The notes: generated by a model not told the origin, from the letters alone. DNA of 64,000 nucleotides from Desulfosporosinus fructosivorans (GCF_004766045.1 NZ_SPQQ01000018.1:1-64000); one strand, 5' to 3'; shown: positions 26,370-35,526, counted from the stretch's first letter. Numbers and translations: made by a program.

Positions 26370-26398
26370 ATTTTAATATCATTTGCAAACAATGTCAA
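26370..26398 (-). promoter_or_regulatory. Consensus sigma-A promoter in the recX-rny gap
   Basis: TTGACA (26398-26393), exactly 17 bases, TAAAAT (26375-26370). Five of six -10 bases and all six -35 bases match consensus. Confidence 0.75.
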
Positions 26399-26420
26399 GC
26401 TTGTCCTAAACTGGGGCATT

Positions 26421-26975
26421 TTATACACCGGGGTTTACTATCTCATCACTCTCATTAATGATGGTTTGAAGTACGTTTCTAACCATATCCGAGGTATAAC
26501 CACGTTGAATAAGCTTACGTGCAACTTTTTGCTGAAGCGACAGTTCACGTGGCAGAGCCTTCTTTGTTGTTTCTTGATAACGAATTCTTTGATCCCAACG
26601 TGTGCCCTCTTGTGCACACCACCGTCTTGCCAGGGTTACACACTGCTGAAACTCAGCATCGCTTGAATACGATGATTCTAACGCATGTTCCACCACTTGG
26701 GGTGCTAACCCTCGATTTTGCAAATCTTGGAGCACCCTTCGCTGTGAATATCGTTTAAGCCTATTTTGTGCAACTGTCAAAGCCAGTTCTTGGTCATTGA
26801 GGTAACCTAATTTCTCCATTTTTTCCAATACTTCATTAACTTCCGAACTTTCATACCCTTTTCCCTTGAGACGAGTTTCTAATTCATAATGGGTCAGTGC
26901 CCGACGTGATAAACAATCCAAGGCGACTTCTCGAGCGCTTTTAAGAGGTTTAGAGTTCGTCAAGGGAATCATCAT
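26421..26975 (-). CDS. recX: RecA regulator RecX
   Basis: 184 residues from ATG 26975 (MMIPLTNSKPLKSAREVALDCL), overlapping recA by 26 bases. A further ATG at 27008 would deepen the overlap. Three tandem three-helix units of the RecX fold are seen (CLSRRALTHYELETRLKGKGY; QNRLKRYSQRRVLQDLQNRGL; ARKLIQRGYTSDMVRNVL). It binds RecA filaments and modulates strand exchange. Co-transcription with recA is clear. Confidence 0.92.
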   Translation of the reverse strand: MMIPLTNSKPLKSAREVALDCLSRRALTHYELETRLKGKGYESSEVNEVLEKMEKLGYLNDQELALTVAQNRLKRYSQRRVLQDLQNRGLAPQVVEHALESSYSSDAEFQQCVTLARRWCAQEGTRWDQRIRYQETTKKALPRELSLQQKVARKLIQRGYTSDMVRNVLQTIINESDEIVNPGV

Positions 26976-27993
26976 CTTCTTCTTCGTCAGCAATGACTGC
27001 AACGGCATTCATGTTCGCTCGGATCAATTGTTCCAGTTTGTCAGCCATATCTGGATGTAGCTTAAGGTATTCCTTAACATTCTCACGCCCCTGACCTAAT
27101 CGCTCTCCAGTATAAGAGTACCAAGCCCCTGCCTTTGTAATAATCTCCATTTCCGTACCGATGTCGACGATACTTCCTTCACGAGAAATCCCCTCACCGT
27201 ACATTATGTCGAAATCCGCTAATTGAAAAGGAGGCGCAACTTTATTCTTAACAATTTTGACCCGGGTTTTGTTTCCGATTATTTCCTGACCATTTTTTAT
27301 TGCTTCCTGCCGACGTATGTCCATCCTTATCGTGGCATAAAACTTAAGCGCTCGTCCACCAGTGGTTGTCTCTGGACTACCAAACATAACGCCAATCTTT
27401 TCACGAATTTGATTAATAAAAATCACACAAGTATTGCTTTTGCTAATAGATCCTGTCAACTTACGCAAGGCTTGTGACATGAGACGAGCATGCAAACCGA
27501 CATGATTGTCTCCCATTTCACCCTCAATCTCTGCACGGGGAACCAAAGCTGCGACAGAGTCGATGACAACGACATCCACAGCAGCACTGCGCACAAGAGC
27601 CTCACAGATTTCTAGCCCTTGTTCTCCTGTATCGGGTTGAGCGACAAGCAAATCATCGATATTAACCCCTAAAGCCTTTGCATAGACAGGATCGAGAGCA
27701 TGCTCAGCGTCAATAAAGGCAGCCACGCCGCCCAATTTTTGAGCTTCTGCTATTATATGGAGCGCCACGGTTGTTTTACCCGATGACTCTGGTCCGTAGA
27801 TCTCAATAACTCGCCCGCGTGGCACCCCTCCAACCCCTAAGGCAAGGTCTATCGCCAATGAACCCGTCGGGATAACATCGATTACCATTCCCGCCGGAGA
27901 TTCCCCAAGTTTCATAATTGAGCCTTTGCCAAATTGCTTCTCAATCTGAGCAAGTGCAATGTCAAGTGCTTTCAGCTTATTCGTTTCGGCCAT
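26950..27993 (-). CDS. recA: Recombinase A
   Basis: 347 residues, full length. Walker A GPESSGKTT (residues 67-75), catalytic-glutamate region FIDAEHALDP, Walker B VVVIDSVAAL, and L1/L2 DNA loops (EIEGEMGDNHVG and INQIREKIGVMFGSPETTTGG). The C-terminus is acidic (DEEEDDDSLDEL). The gene has a consensus promoter with an SOS box just downstream, so it is DNA-damage inducible. Confidence 0.99.
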   Translation of the reverse strand: MAETNKLKALDIALAQIEKQFGKGSIMKLGESPAGMVIDVIPTGSLAIDLALGVGGVPRGRVIEIYGPESSGKTTVALHIIAEAQKLGGVAAFIDAEHALDPVYAKALGVNIDDLLVAQPDTGEQGLEICEALVRSAAVDVVVIDSVAALVPRAEIEGEMGDNHVGLHARLMSQALRKLTGSISKSNTCVIFINQIREKIGVMFGSPETTTGGRALKFYATIRMDIRRQEAIKNGQEIIGNKTRVKIVKNKVAPPFQLADFDIMYGEGISREGSIVDIGTEMEIITKAGAWYSYTGERLGQGRENVKEYLKLHPDMADKLEQLIRANMNAVAVIADEEEDDDSLDEL

Positions 27994-28042
27994 TCCGATC
28001 TCCTCCTCTATATTGATTAATTACACATTTTCGCGCTTTAGC

Positions 28043-28056
28043 AAAACATCTGTTCG
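28043..28056 (-). promoter_or_regulatory. LexA (SOS) box of recA
   Basis: CGAACAGATGTTTT on the minus strand matches CGAACRNRYGTTYC at 13 of 14 positions. It overlaps the expected transcription start. Confidence 0.7.
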
Positions 28057-28060
28057 GTTT

Positions 28061-28090
28061 ATTATAAATGTACCCCTTGATACTTGTCAA
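28061..28090 (-). promoter_or_regulatory. Sigma-A promoter of recA
   Basis: TTGACA (28090-28085), 18 bases, TATAAT (28066-28061); both hexamers are perfect. Confidence 0.8.
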
Positions 28091-28149
28091 TTTGTTTATG
28101 TTTCAATCGACAGTAAAAAGCGTTATTTGACAAATATATTTACATTGAT

Positions 28150-28303
28150 CCAATCGTAAGACTCTCACTTCTACAAGTGGGAGTTGGACCCCATACTCCA
28201 CTTCAGTGGGGGTAGCGTTCCCCACAAGCCTCGATGTTCAACTTTAGTTGAACGAGTTCATTCGGTCCCGTAGTCCCGCAAGGACAATTCATGAATCCCT
28301 ACA
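28150..28303 (-). mobile_element. Remnant of an IS200/IS605-type right end with TnpB tail
   Basis: In the gap between recA and the helicase gene. On the minus strand, 30 codons (28295-28203) read FMNCPCGTTG then LVQLKLNIEACGERYPH and stop. A subterminal hairpin follows, CTCCCACTT/AAGTGAGAG (28183-28162), of the kind found at IS200/IS605 ends. Nothing of the rest of a transposase is left. A 27-base part (28232-28258) recurs at 35540-35566 with 24 matches. TnpB origin is inferred from this layout. Confidence 0.5.
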
Positions 28304-28305
28304 TA

Positions 28306-28336
28306 TCAAAAAGCTAACCAGTGGTTAGCTTTTTGA
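28306..28336 (-). terminator. Terminator of the DEAD-box helicase gene
   Basis: Perfect 14-bp stem TCAAAAAGCTAACC/GGTTAGCTTTTTGA with a three-base loop, 27 bases after the stop codon. It is symmetrical and could act in both directions. Confidence 0.8.
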
Positions 28337-28362
28337 CCCATTAAAGCCTTTTTTCAAAAGAA

Positions 28363-29976
28363 TTAAGCGTTTTCACGGGCTTTGGCAAGTTCAACACTGA
28401 CCCTACGTCCTTTAATCATCGCCTGATGCATACAACTCAAAACCCTAGAAGCATGTTCCGCTGGAACTTCGACAAACGTAAATTTATCATAGATGTTAAT
28501 CATTCCAATGATCTTTCCAGGTATTCCACTTTCATCTGCGATCCAACGAGTTATATCTTGCGGGCGAATTTGCTGTATCCTACCGATGTTAATGAAAAAC
28601 CTTACCATTCCCGCTGCTGCTCCAGTGTTTGCAAAATGAATATCTTCTTGTTCTCTGTCTTCTGGGATTTCTTCGGCACTCGCTCCCTCGACCGCGAACT
28701 TTAAGGCAGCGGCTGCCACATCTGTGGAATCATATTCCTCGAGCAACTCACCGACAATCGCCCGATAATTTCCCAAGCGGTCGCTTTGAATTAGTTTAAT
28801 CAGTTGGTTTTTAAGATTTTCTGCCTGTCGCTCGCTGATATCCGCCAGTGACGGAAGTTCTTGACGACGGATTCTCGTCTTAATAAGATTTTCAATCAGT
28901 CGAAGTTGTCGGTATTCCTTCGGTGAAATCAGAGTTATAGCCCGACCTTTACGTCCAACCCGCCCAGTTCGTCCGATTCTGTGCACATAAGAAACTGGAT
29001 CCTGAGGAATGTCAAAGTTAATGACATGGGTTACATTATTTATATCTAAGCCCCGGGCCGCAACATCGGTTGCTACCAATAATTCCGACTTCCCGTCTCT
29101 GAAACGTTTCATAACCCGATCACGTTGTTGTTGGCTCAAATCCCCATGTAATGCATCCGAAGAATATCCTCGGGCTCCCAGTGACATTACCAGTTCATCT
29201 ACACCCCGTTTAGTTCGACAAAAAATAATTCCTTGCCCGATATCCTCCGTATCAATAATTCGGCCCAAAGCATCGACTTTAACACTTTCCCTAGTCTCAT
29301 AAAAAACCTGCTCAATCTGAGGCACGGTTAATTCATCCCGACTAACGGTTACGGAACGAGGATTTTTCATATAGGTTTGAGCTAATTTGCGAATCCCCTG
29401 CGGCATGGTAGCTGAGAAGAGCATAACTTGCCGACCTTCAGCGGGGACTTCCCTTAAAAGACTCTCAATGTCTTCAATAAAACCCATATCCAGCATTTCA
29501 TCGGCTTCATCAAGCACCACCATTTTCACATATTGAAGACGGAGTGTACCCCGGTTTAAATGGTCTAATAAGCGACCAGGAGTTCCGACAACCACCTGAT
29601 AACCCATTCGCAGGGCACGGATCTGACGATCGATCGGCTGACCTCCATAAATTGGAAGCAGTTTGACGTGCCGGTACTTCCCAATTTTAGCTATTTCTTC
29701 TGCAACCTGTATCGCCAGTTCACGAGTTGGAGTCACTATTAGCGCTTGTACCGCTTGAAATTTTGGGTTTACCTTTTCTATTATTGGAATTCCAAAAGCG
29801 GCAGTTTTCCCAGTCCCTGTCTGGGCCTGCCCAATAAGGTCAAGATCCTCCAATGCCACTGGGATAGCTTCCCTTTGAATTGGAGAAGGCTCTTCAAACC
29901 CCATTTCTGACAATGCCTGTAAAACCTGTTTACTTAATTGGTTATCACCGAAATTTTGTAAACGTTCAACCATCAC
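28363..29976 (-). CDS. DEAD-box ATP-dependent RNA helicase
   Basis: 537 residues from GTG 29976 or the next ATG. Motifs: AQTGTGKT, PTRELAIQV, DEADEMLD, SATMP, DVAARGLD and HRIGRTGR. After the helicase core (to about residue 370) comes a helical extension and a C-terminal DbpA-type RNA-binding domain (about 460-535). This is the CsdA/DeaD-like layout linked to ribosome assembly and cold growth. Its start overlaps the end of cinA by 11 bases. Confidence 0.95.
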   Translation of the reverse strand: MMVERLQNFGDNQLSKQVLQALSEMGFEEPSPIQREAIPVALEDLDLIGQAQTGTGKTAAFGIPIIEKVNPKFQAVQALIVTPTRELAIQVAEEIAKIGKYRHVKLLPIYGGQPIDRQIRALRMGYQVVVGTPGRLLDHLNRGTLRLQYVKMVVLDEADEMLDMGFIEDIESLLREVPAEGRQVMLFSATMPQGIRKLAQTYMKNPRSVTVSRDELTVPQIEQVFYETRESVKVDALGRIIDTEDIGQGIIFCRTKRGVDELVMSLGARGYSSDALHGDLSQQQRDRVMKRFRDGKSELLVATDVAARGLDINNVTHVINFDIPQDPVSYVHRIGRTGRVGRKGRAITLISPKEYRQLRLIENLIKTRIRRQELPSLADISERQAENLKNQLIKLIQSDRLGNYRAIVGELLEEYDSTDVAAAALKFAVEGASAEEIPEDREQEDIHFANTGAAAGMVRFFINIGRIQQIRPQDITRWIADESGIPGKIIGMINIYDKFTFVEVPAEHASRVLSCMHQAMIKGRRVSVELAKARENA

Positions 29977-31240
29977 CGAATTGTAGTCTCCTTTCGAGGT
30001 TTAACATATACATTCGCACCTTGTTAAGTGCAGCTTGAACGGTCAACTGACGAACAGACTCCCGTTCCCCATAAAACTGAATTTTTTCTACTTGAACACC
30101 CTCAGGCGTAGCTAAACCAACGTAAACAAGACCAACCGGTTTCTGATCACTACCTCCATCTGGCCCTGCGATACCTGTCGTTGAGATGCCCAGATCTGAT
30201 CCAACTTGAGAACGGATACCTTCTGCCATTTCCTTGGCAACTACTTCACTCACAGCACCATATTTTGAAAGGCTTTCTTCACTTACCCCAAGTAACCCTT
30301 GTTTGACAGAATTAGAATAACTAACAACCCCACCCACATAAAATTCAGAACTTCCCGGTTCTTGAGTGAGGCCAGCACCTAGTAACCCTCCAGTACACGA
30401 CTCTGCCGTTGCAATCGTTAACTTCTGGTTTTTTAAGAGTTGTCCTACTATTCCAATCATAGTTTCCTGATCACGCCCAAATACTTTGTCTCCTAAGCGG
30501 AGTCGGATTTCCTTTTCTGCCCGATTCAAAACCTCTCCAGCTTCTTCCGACGTCTTTTTTGAGCTTCTCGCCACCAAGCGAATGTGCATCTCAGCACGTT
30601 TGGCAAGTAATGACATAGACATATTTGAAAGATTCATCAGATCTGCTAGTACTTCCTCAATTGCAGACTCTCCCATACCAAACACTTTTAGGACACGTTC
30701 GTTCATCCGTTCGACTTTTGGATCCATAATTTTTTGCAACTCTGAGTACACATAATTTTCGTACATAGGGGTCATTTCGAACGGAGGACCCGGCAATATA
30801 ATAACGGTCTTACCGTTTTTTTCAATAATGGCGCCTGGAGCCGTTCCGATGGGATTGGGCAATATTTTGGATGTTTCAGGAAAATAGGCCTGTTTCTCGT
30901 TGTTCATAGGCATAGGGGCCTTACGACGACCAAAGAATTTCTTAATCTGTTCTAAACTAGAGGGATCTAGCTCCATCTTAAGATCCAAAACCTTTGCAAC
31001 AAGTTCCTTCGTTAAGTCATCCACTGTCGGTCCTAACCCCCCCGTTGTAACGAGGAGATCTGTTCGCCCGATCGCCTGACGTAAAACCTGCTCTAAACGT
31101 TCGGGATTGTCCCCAACCGTCGTATGATAGTCTACTTCAATGCCCAGCGCAGACAGTTTTCCTGTCAAAAAGTGTGCACTTGTATTGAGGGTTTCACCAA
31201 GTAATAATTCTGTTCCAGTAGAGACAATTTCAGCCTTCAT
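29966..31240 (-). CDS. cinA: CinA family nicotinamide-nucleotide amidohydrolase
   Basis: 424 residues from ATG 31240 (MKAEIVSTGTELLLGE); the frame is open to 31282, but family proteins start here. N-terminal COG1058/MoCF domain (VTTGGLGPTVDDLTKE), C-terminal PncC-type deamidase domain with AESCTGGLLGAGLT and TTGIAGPDGG. It deamidates nicotinamide mononucleotide in NAD salvage and is also a competence/damage-linked gene. It is upstream of the helicase gene and near recA, a frequent neighbour. Confidence 0.95.
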   Translation of the reverse strand: MKAEIVSTGTELLLGETLNTSAHFLTGKLSALGIEVDYHTTVGDNPERLEQVLRQAIGRTDLLVTTGGLGPTVDDLTKELVAKVLDLKMELDPSSLEQIKKFFGRRKAPMPMNNEKQAYFPETSKILPNPIGTAPGAIIEKNGKTVIILPGPPFEMTPMYENYVYSELQKIMDPKVERMNERVLKVFGMGESAIEEVLADLMNLSNMSMSLLAKRAEMHIRLVARSSKKTSEEAGEVLNRAEKEIRLRLGDKVFGRDQETMIGIVGQLLKNQKLTIATAESCTGGLLGAGLTQEPGSSEFYVGGVVSYSNSVKQGLLGVSEESLSKYGAVSEVVAKEMAEGIRSQVGSDLGISTTGIAGPDGGSDQKPVGLVYVGLATPEGVQVEKIQFYGERESVRQLTVQAALNKVRMYMLNLERRLQFGDG

Positions 31241-31343
31241 ATATTTTATCACTCTCCCATAATCCGTGCAATTGCTAAACATTCACACTGGTTAGTTATT
31301 TCTCATCTTACCAAACATTATCCTCCTTCCTATAAAAGAAAGT

Positions 31344-31375
31344 AAAAAAAATGAACCCCTTATTTTAGAGGTTCA
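31344..31375 (-). terminator. Terminator of the FtsH-like gene
   Basis: Stem 31367-31375 with 31352-31360 (one G-U pair) followed by a T8-rich tract on the minus strand, 5 bases after the stop codon. Confidence 0.75.
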
Positions 31376-31380
31376 ACTAC

Positions 31381-32850
31381 TCAAGCTACATCTTCTATAC
31401 ATATTCGCAAAGTATCTCCAGTCAAAGTTTCCTCATCTGCCAGAATCTCAGCAAGCCTTAACAAAACCTTTGTATTTTCCTTAATAATCTCCATCGTTCG
31501 TTCTTCGAGACCAGTTAAAATGGCACTCGTCACGGGTTGGCGTTGTTCTGCGCTCAAGAGGGAAACATCAACAACCCCTAAAGAAGACATCCCAGCGAGA
31601 AGCAACTTTTCAACGAGATTAAGAGCTTGTTCATAATCTCCCATAGCGCCAGTACTTTTGGTGCCTAGGATCACCTCTTCTGCCAGTGCCCCTGCCAAAG
31701 CCACCATGATCTGATCTTCCAGCATCGCCTGGGTGTATAGATATAAATCGTCCTTAGGGTAATGACGAACATATCCCAAAGCGTTTCCTCGTGATCGGAT
31801 AGAAATCTGAGCGACCGAGTTAGGTCGGACCTTTTCCGCAAGCATTGCATGTCCGCTCTCATGGATCGCTACACGCCTTAATTCCTCTATCGATGGTTTC
31901 CGATCAAGTTTTTCTCCTAACATCACTTTCTCAACTGCTTCATGTAAATGGTGCTCATTAATCTCATTCGACTCTTCACGCAGGGCAAAAATCGCTGCCT
32001 CATTCGTGACGCTTTCCAAATGCGCTCCTGAGAATCCGAAGGTTTCGTGAGCGATTTCTTCGAGATTAACCTCCTTGGCTAACGGTTTATTTTTTGTGTG
32101 GATTTTTAAAATTGCCACTCGACCTTCTTTATCCGGAAGATCAACTTTCACTTGCCGGTCAAAACGCCCCGGCCGAAGTAATGCGTCATCCAAGGCTTCC
32201 AGACGGTTTGTGGCTGCCATGACTAAAATATGGGCCCCTTGCTCAGCCTTTAAACCATCCATTTCAACTAATAGTTGATTAAGGGTTTGGTCATATTCAT
32301 GATGGGAAACGTTACTTCCGCGCTTGGCACCTAAGATATCCATCTCATCAATAAAAATGATCGCACTCGTTTTCTTTTCCTTTCTAACCATTTCACGCGC
32401 TCTCCGAAATAGACCTCGTACACGTTCCGCGCCAACTCCAGCATACATTTCTACAAATTCACTTCCAGATACTGACAGGAAGGCAGAATCTGTGTACTTT
32501 GCTGCAGCTTTGGCTAATAATGTTTTTCCAGTGCCTGTCGGTCCAGACAGCAATATTCCCTTTAACGGACGAATCCCTAGGGCCTTCATCCGATCTGAGT
32601 ATCGTAAAAAATCTAAGGCTTCTTGAAGTTCTTTTTTCGCGACGCTCTGTCCCCCGATGTCCTCAAAATTGATCTGTGTAGTTGCTATAGACACCCCATT
32701 ACCATTTTTCAAAACTTGTCGCGACAAAACTAAAGTCCATACTAAATAAGCCCCCACGAGGAGTAACCCCACGGGAAGCACGTTGTATCCCATGACTATT
32801 AGAAAGGCGAAAACTCCAACCCCCGAGCCTATTATGATATCTAATTTCAC
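31381..32850 (-). CDS. FtsH-like AAA protease (M41) with reduced membrane region
   Basis: 489 residues. Two N-terminal helices (about residues 4-45) with only a few residues between them, then AAA: GPTGTGKT, IIFIDEMD, second-region-of-homology arginines in LRPGRFDRQ. The M41 zinc motif HESGH and a third ligand region STGAMGDYEQA are present, so it should be an active protease. True FtsH is about 600 residues with a 70-residue external domain, absent here. It is a paralogue, not the housekeeping FtsH; substrates are unknown. Confidence 0.85.
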   Translation of the reverse strand: MKLDIIIGSGVGVFAFLIVMGYNVLPVGLLLVGAYLVWTLVLSRQVLKNGNGVSIATTQINFEDIGGQSVAKKELQEALDFLRYSDRMKALGIRPLKGILLSGPTGTGKTLLAKAAAKYTDSAFLSVSGSEFVEMYAGVGAERVRGLFRRAREMVRKEKKTSAIIFIDEMDILGAKRGSNVSHHEYDQTLNQLLVEMDGLKAEQGAHILVMAATNRLEALDDALLRPGRFDRQVKVDLPDKEGRVAILKIHTKNKPLAKEVNLEEIAHETFGFSGAHLESVTNEAAIFALREESNEINEHHLHEAVEKVMLGEKLDRKPSIEELRRVAIHESGHAMLAEKVRPNSVAQISIRSRGNALGYVRHYPKDDLYLYTQAMLEDQIMVALAGALAEEVILGTKSTGAMGDYEQALNLVEKLLLAGMSSLGVVDVSLLSAEQRQPVTSAILTGLEERTMEIIKENTKVLLRLAEILADEETLTGDTLRICIEDVA

Positions 32851-32875
32851 GCTCTCTCCTCCTATCTATAAAACC

Positions 32876-33394
32876 CTATTGTTTTTCAGTTGGTAAATAA
32901 TTCACTTGCCCATGCCGTTCGATCACTTCAACAAGTTGGGCATCTCCTTGATTCAAGATCACGTAAATAGCATCATTGTCTATCTCTAATTCTAGCTGAA
33001 CTCCAGCCTTTTCTACTTGCCCTCTAACTGTTTGTTCCATTTCTGTAAAATTACCTGTTGCAATTCCTTCTTGTAACGCAAACTGCATTTGACCAAATAC
33101 CTTCTTTAAAACATCATTATTTTGGTCCAAGAATCGAATTGGTAAATTATCAGTCAGTTTTTGAAGGGCAAGTCCAGCGAGACGGAGATCGGTTATCTTG
33201 TTAGTAACGACATCCAGCTCTTTCTGGCCCTCAATATTCACAATTTTAGCAGATTCGACGCCTGGGATTTTCTGACTTTGATTCATAATTGAAACATCCT
33301 GCCAGTTTTTCTGATAGACAACCTTCCCCCCTAATAACAGGCCAAATATCAGGAAACCAACTAGGCTTATCAGCAGTATTCGCTGTTTTACCAT
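32876..33394 (-). CDS. Hypothetical single-pass membrane protein
   Basis: 172 residues from ATG 33394 (MVKQRILL), with GGAGG 8 bases upstream; a start at 33409 would place that site inside the gene. One N-terminal helix (ILLISLVGFLIFGLLLGG), then a soluble extracytoplasmic domain of about 145 residues. It ends 25 bases before the FtsH-like gene, on the same strand, so they may be partners. No domain was recognised. Confidence 0.6.
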   Translation of the reverse strand: MVKQRILLISLVGFLIFGLLLGGKVVYQKNWQDVSIMNQSQKIPGVESAKIVNIEGQKELDVVTNKITDLRLAGLALQKLTDNLPIRFLDQNNDVLKKVFGQMQFALQEGIATGNFTEMEQTVRGQVEKAGVQLELEIDNDAIYVILNQGDAQLVEVIERHGQVNYLPTEKQ

Positions 33395-33530
33395 CTCATC
33401 TTCCTCCATTTGCTATACTTCATGCAATATCGACAGTATATCATGGAGGCCATCAATTTGAGAAAAGATCTTATACCCATAAATAACAAATATATACAAA
33501 TTATCTATTTTTCTAATGTAATAGAGATCA

Positions 33531-33580
33531 AAAATGAGACGATTAGGAGCACTTCGCCTTACGCCTAACCGTCTCATTTT
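33531..33580. terminator. Terminator of pgsA
   Basis: AAAATGAGACGATTAGG (33531-33547) pairs with CCTAACCGTCTCATTTT (33564-33580) with one mismatch; 27 bases after the pgsA stop. Confidence 0.75.
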
Positions 33581-33607
33581 GAAGGGAGTAATTCATGATT
33601 TGTCCCC

Positions 33608-34165
33608 CTATTTATGTAATAACTTTCGTGATTTAAGCAAATAATCGAGACCTGAAATGACAGTAAAAAACAAGGCGACATATAAAAAGGGTTGGCCAAT
33701 ATGAATACCTATTAAGGAAAGAGGCCAGTCATGTAATAATATTGCTGAAATCGCAATAATTTGGGTAACAGTCTTTATTTTACCGAGTGGACTAGCACTG
33801 ATTACAACTCTGTCCACAGCTGCTATGGCTCGTAGTCCTGTCACGGCAAACTCCCTTGCCAAGATAATCCAAGCAACCCAAGCCGTCACCTCTCCTAGCT
33901 GTACCAAGGAGATTAGGGCAGCGGACACTAATAGTTTATCAGCCAGCGGATCCATGAATTTTCCCAAATTAGTAACCTGATTGCGCTTGCGAGCGATATA
34001 GCCATCTAAGCCATCCGTCGCAGCCGCTAAAATGAAAATTATTGCTGCCACAAGATCTTGATGCGCAAAAAGCTCATGACCTTTAGGAATCTTCAGTAGC
34101 AAAAAGGTCATAAACACTGGGATCAAAATAATCCGAGCCATAGTTAAGCGATTGGGTAGATTCAC
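33608..34165 (-). CDS. pgsA: CDP-diacylglycerol-glycerol-3-phosphate 3-phosphatidyltransferase
   Basis: 185 residues, integral membrane. The CDP-alcohol phosphotransferase motif is complete: DGLDGYIARKRNQVTNLGKFMDPLADK split over residues 50-76 (D-G-x2-A-R-x8-G-x3-D-x3-D). It makes phosphatidylglycerol phosphate, the committed step to anionic phospholipids. Its ATG overlaps the rimO stop by four bases, and the rimO-pgsA order is common in Firmicutes. Confidence 0.95.
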   Translation of the reverse strand: MNLPNRLTMARIILIPVFMTFLLLKIPKGHELFAHQDLVAAIIFILAAATDGLDGYIARKRNQVTNLGKFMDPLADKLLVSAALISLVQLGEVTAWVAWIILAREFAVTGLRAIAAVDRVVISASPLGKIKTVTQIIAISAILLHDWPLSLIGIHIGQPFLYVALFFTVISGLDYLLKSRKLLHK

Positions 34166-35493
34166 GTAACAACCTCTCCTATTAAATCGTAGCTATCCGC
34201 CTCAAGGATGCGAACTTTGATCAGGTCACCCACCTGAAGTGAGGTATGAGTACCTTTGATATAAACCTGCCCATCGATTTCTGGAGCGTCTCCTTCTGTA
34301 CGTCCCATCCAGCGTCCATCTGGTTGTTTCTGCTCAAGCATCACCATAGTGACCCGACCAACCCAGCGTTGTTGTCTCACCCGAGAAATTTCTTGTTGAA
34401 TCTGCATAATCTGATCTCGGCGTTGTTCACGAACTTCTAGCGGAACTTGATCCTCCCTTTGACCTGCAGGCGTATTATCCTCTTGGGAATAAGTAAACAC
34501 CCCAAGACGATCAAATTGAACGCGCTTAACGAAGTCGACCATATTGAGAAATTCCTGTTCACTTTCTCCTGGAAAACCCGTGATCATGGTCGTCCGAATG
34601 GTGATGTCCGGCATGGCCTCGCGCAATTTTCCAATTAGAATTTCAGCCTCCTCAATGGTTCCACGTCGATTCATCTCTTTTAATATTTTATTATCCGCAT
34701 GTTGCAACGGCAAATCGATGTACCTACAAACTTTTGGTTCCTGGCGCATAGTTTCAATCAGTTCGTCAGTAAATCGTTCAGGATAACAATACATTAATCG
34801 AATCCATTCAATACCCTCAATACGAGCAAGCTCATGAATCAGCTGAGGCAGGCGAAGTTCTCCCGTAAGATCTTGTCCATAACGCGTCGTATCTTGGGCC
34901 ATGACCATAATTTCCTTAACCCCTTGAGCGGCCATTTCTTTGACTTCGCGTATCACAGATTCTTCCGGACGGCTGCGAAAATGTCCGCGCACATACGGAA
35001 TGATACAATAAGTACAATAGTTATCGCAACCTTCCGCAACCTTTACAAAGGCAAAATAATCGGGCGTAGATCGTTTGCGAGGCATCAACTCATTATGAAG
35101 GAACTCTGGTATTCCTTCTTTAATAAGCGTCGTTCGTGTCCCCTCGGAAGCTTGAACTAATTTGCTAATTTCATCAATATTACCAGTTCCCAGTACACCA
35201 TCTAATTCTGGAATATCTTGCATTAATTCTTGTCCATACTGCTGTGCCAAGCATCCTGTAGCAATTAGGGTCTGACAAGTACCTGATTCCTTAAAGCGAG
35301 ACATCTCAAAGATAGTTTCAATCGATTCCTCCTTGGCAGATTGTATAAAGGTACATGTATTAACGACAATAATATCTGCCTCTTCAGGGTTATCTATAAA
35401 AATATAGTCTTGGGCTAGTAACCCAGACATAATTTCGCTGTCCACCTGATTCTTTGGACATCCCAAAGTGACTACCGCTACTTTTTTCGACAA
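34162..35493 (-). CDS. rimO: Ribosomal protein S12 methylthiotransferase
   Basis: 443 residues from TTG 35493 (LSKKVAVVTLGCPKN), where family proteins begin and GGGG lies 7 bases upstream; the frame opens at ATG 35511 without a site. UPF0004 cysteines (GCPKNQVDSE, NTCTF, ATGCLAQ), radical SAM motif CDNYCTYCIIP, and a C-terminal TRAM domain. It adds a methylthio group to an aspartate of S12. LGCPKNQVDSE separates it from MiaB. Confidence 0.95.
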   Translation of the reverse strand: MSKKVAVVTLGCPKNQVDSEIMSGLLAQDYIFIDNPEEADIIVVNTCTFIQSAKEESIETIFEMSRFKESGTCQTLIATGCLAQQYGQELMQDIPELDGVLGTGNIDEISKLVQASEGTRTTLIKEGIPEFLHNELMPRKRSTPDYFAFVKVAEGCDNYCTYCIIPYVRGHFRSRPEESVIREVKEMAAQGVKEIMVMAQDTTRYGQDLTGELRLPQLIHELARIEGIEWIRLMYCYPERFTDELIETMRQEPKVCRYIDLPLQHADNKILKEMNRRGTIEEAEILIGKLREAMPDITIRTTMITGFPGESEQEFLNMVDFVKRVQFDRLGVFTYSQEDNTPAGQREDQVPLEVREQRRDQIMQIQQEISRVRQQRWVGRVTMVMLEQKQPDGRWMGRTEGDAPEIDGQVYIKGTHTSLQVGDLIKVRILEADSYDLIGEVVT

Positions 35494-35526
35494 CCTTACA
35501 CCCCATATCATTCATGGTGAGACTCC

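Noticed and set aside
28306..28336. Second attenuator for recA
   Set aside because: The hairpin lies upstream of the recA promoter and directly after the helicase stop; it is that gene's terminator.
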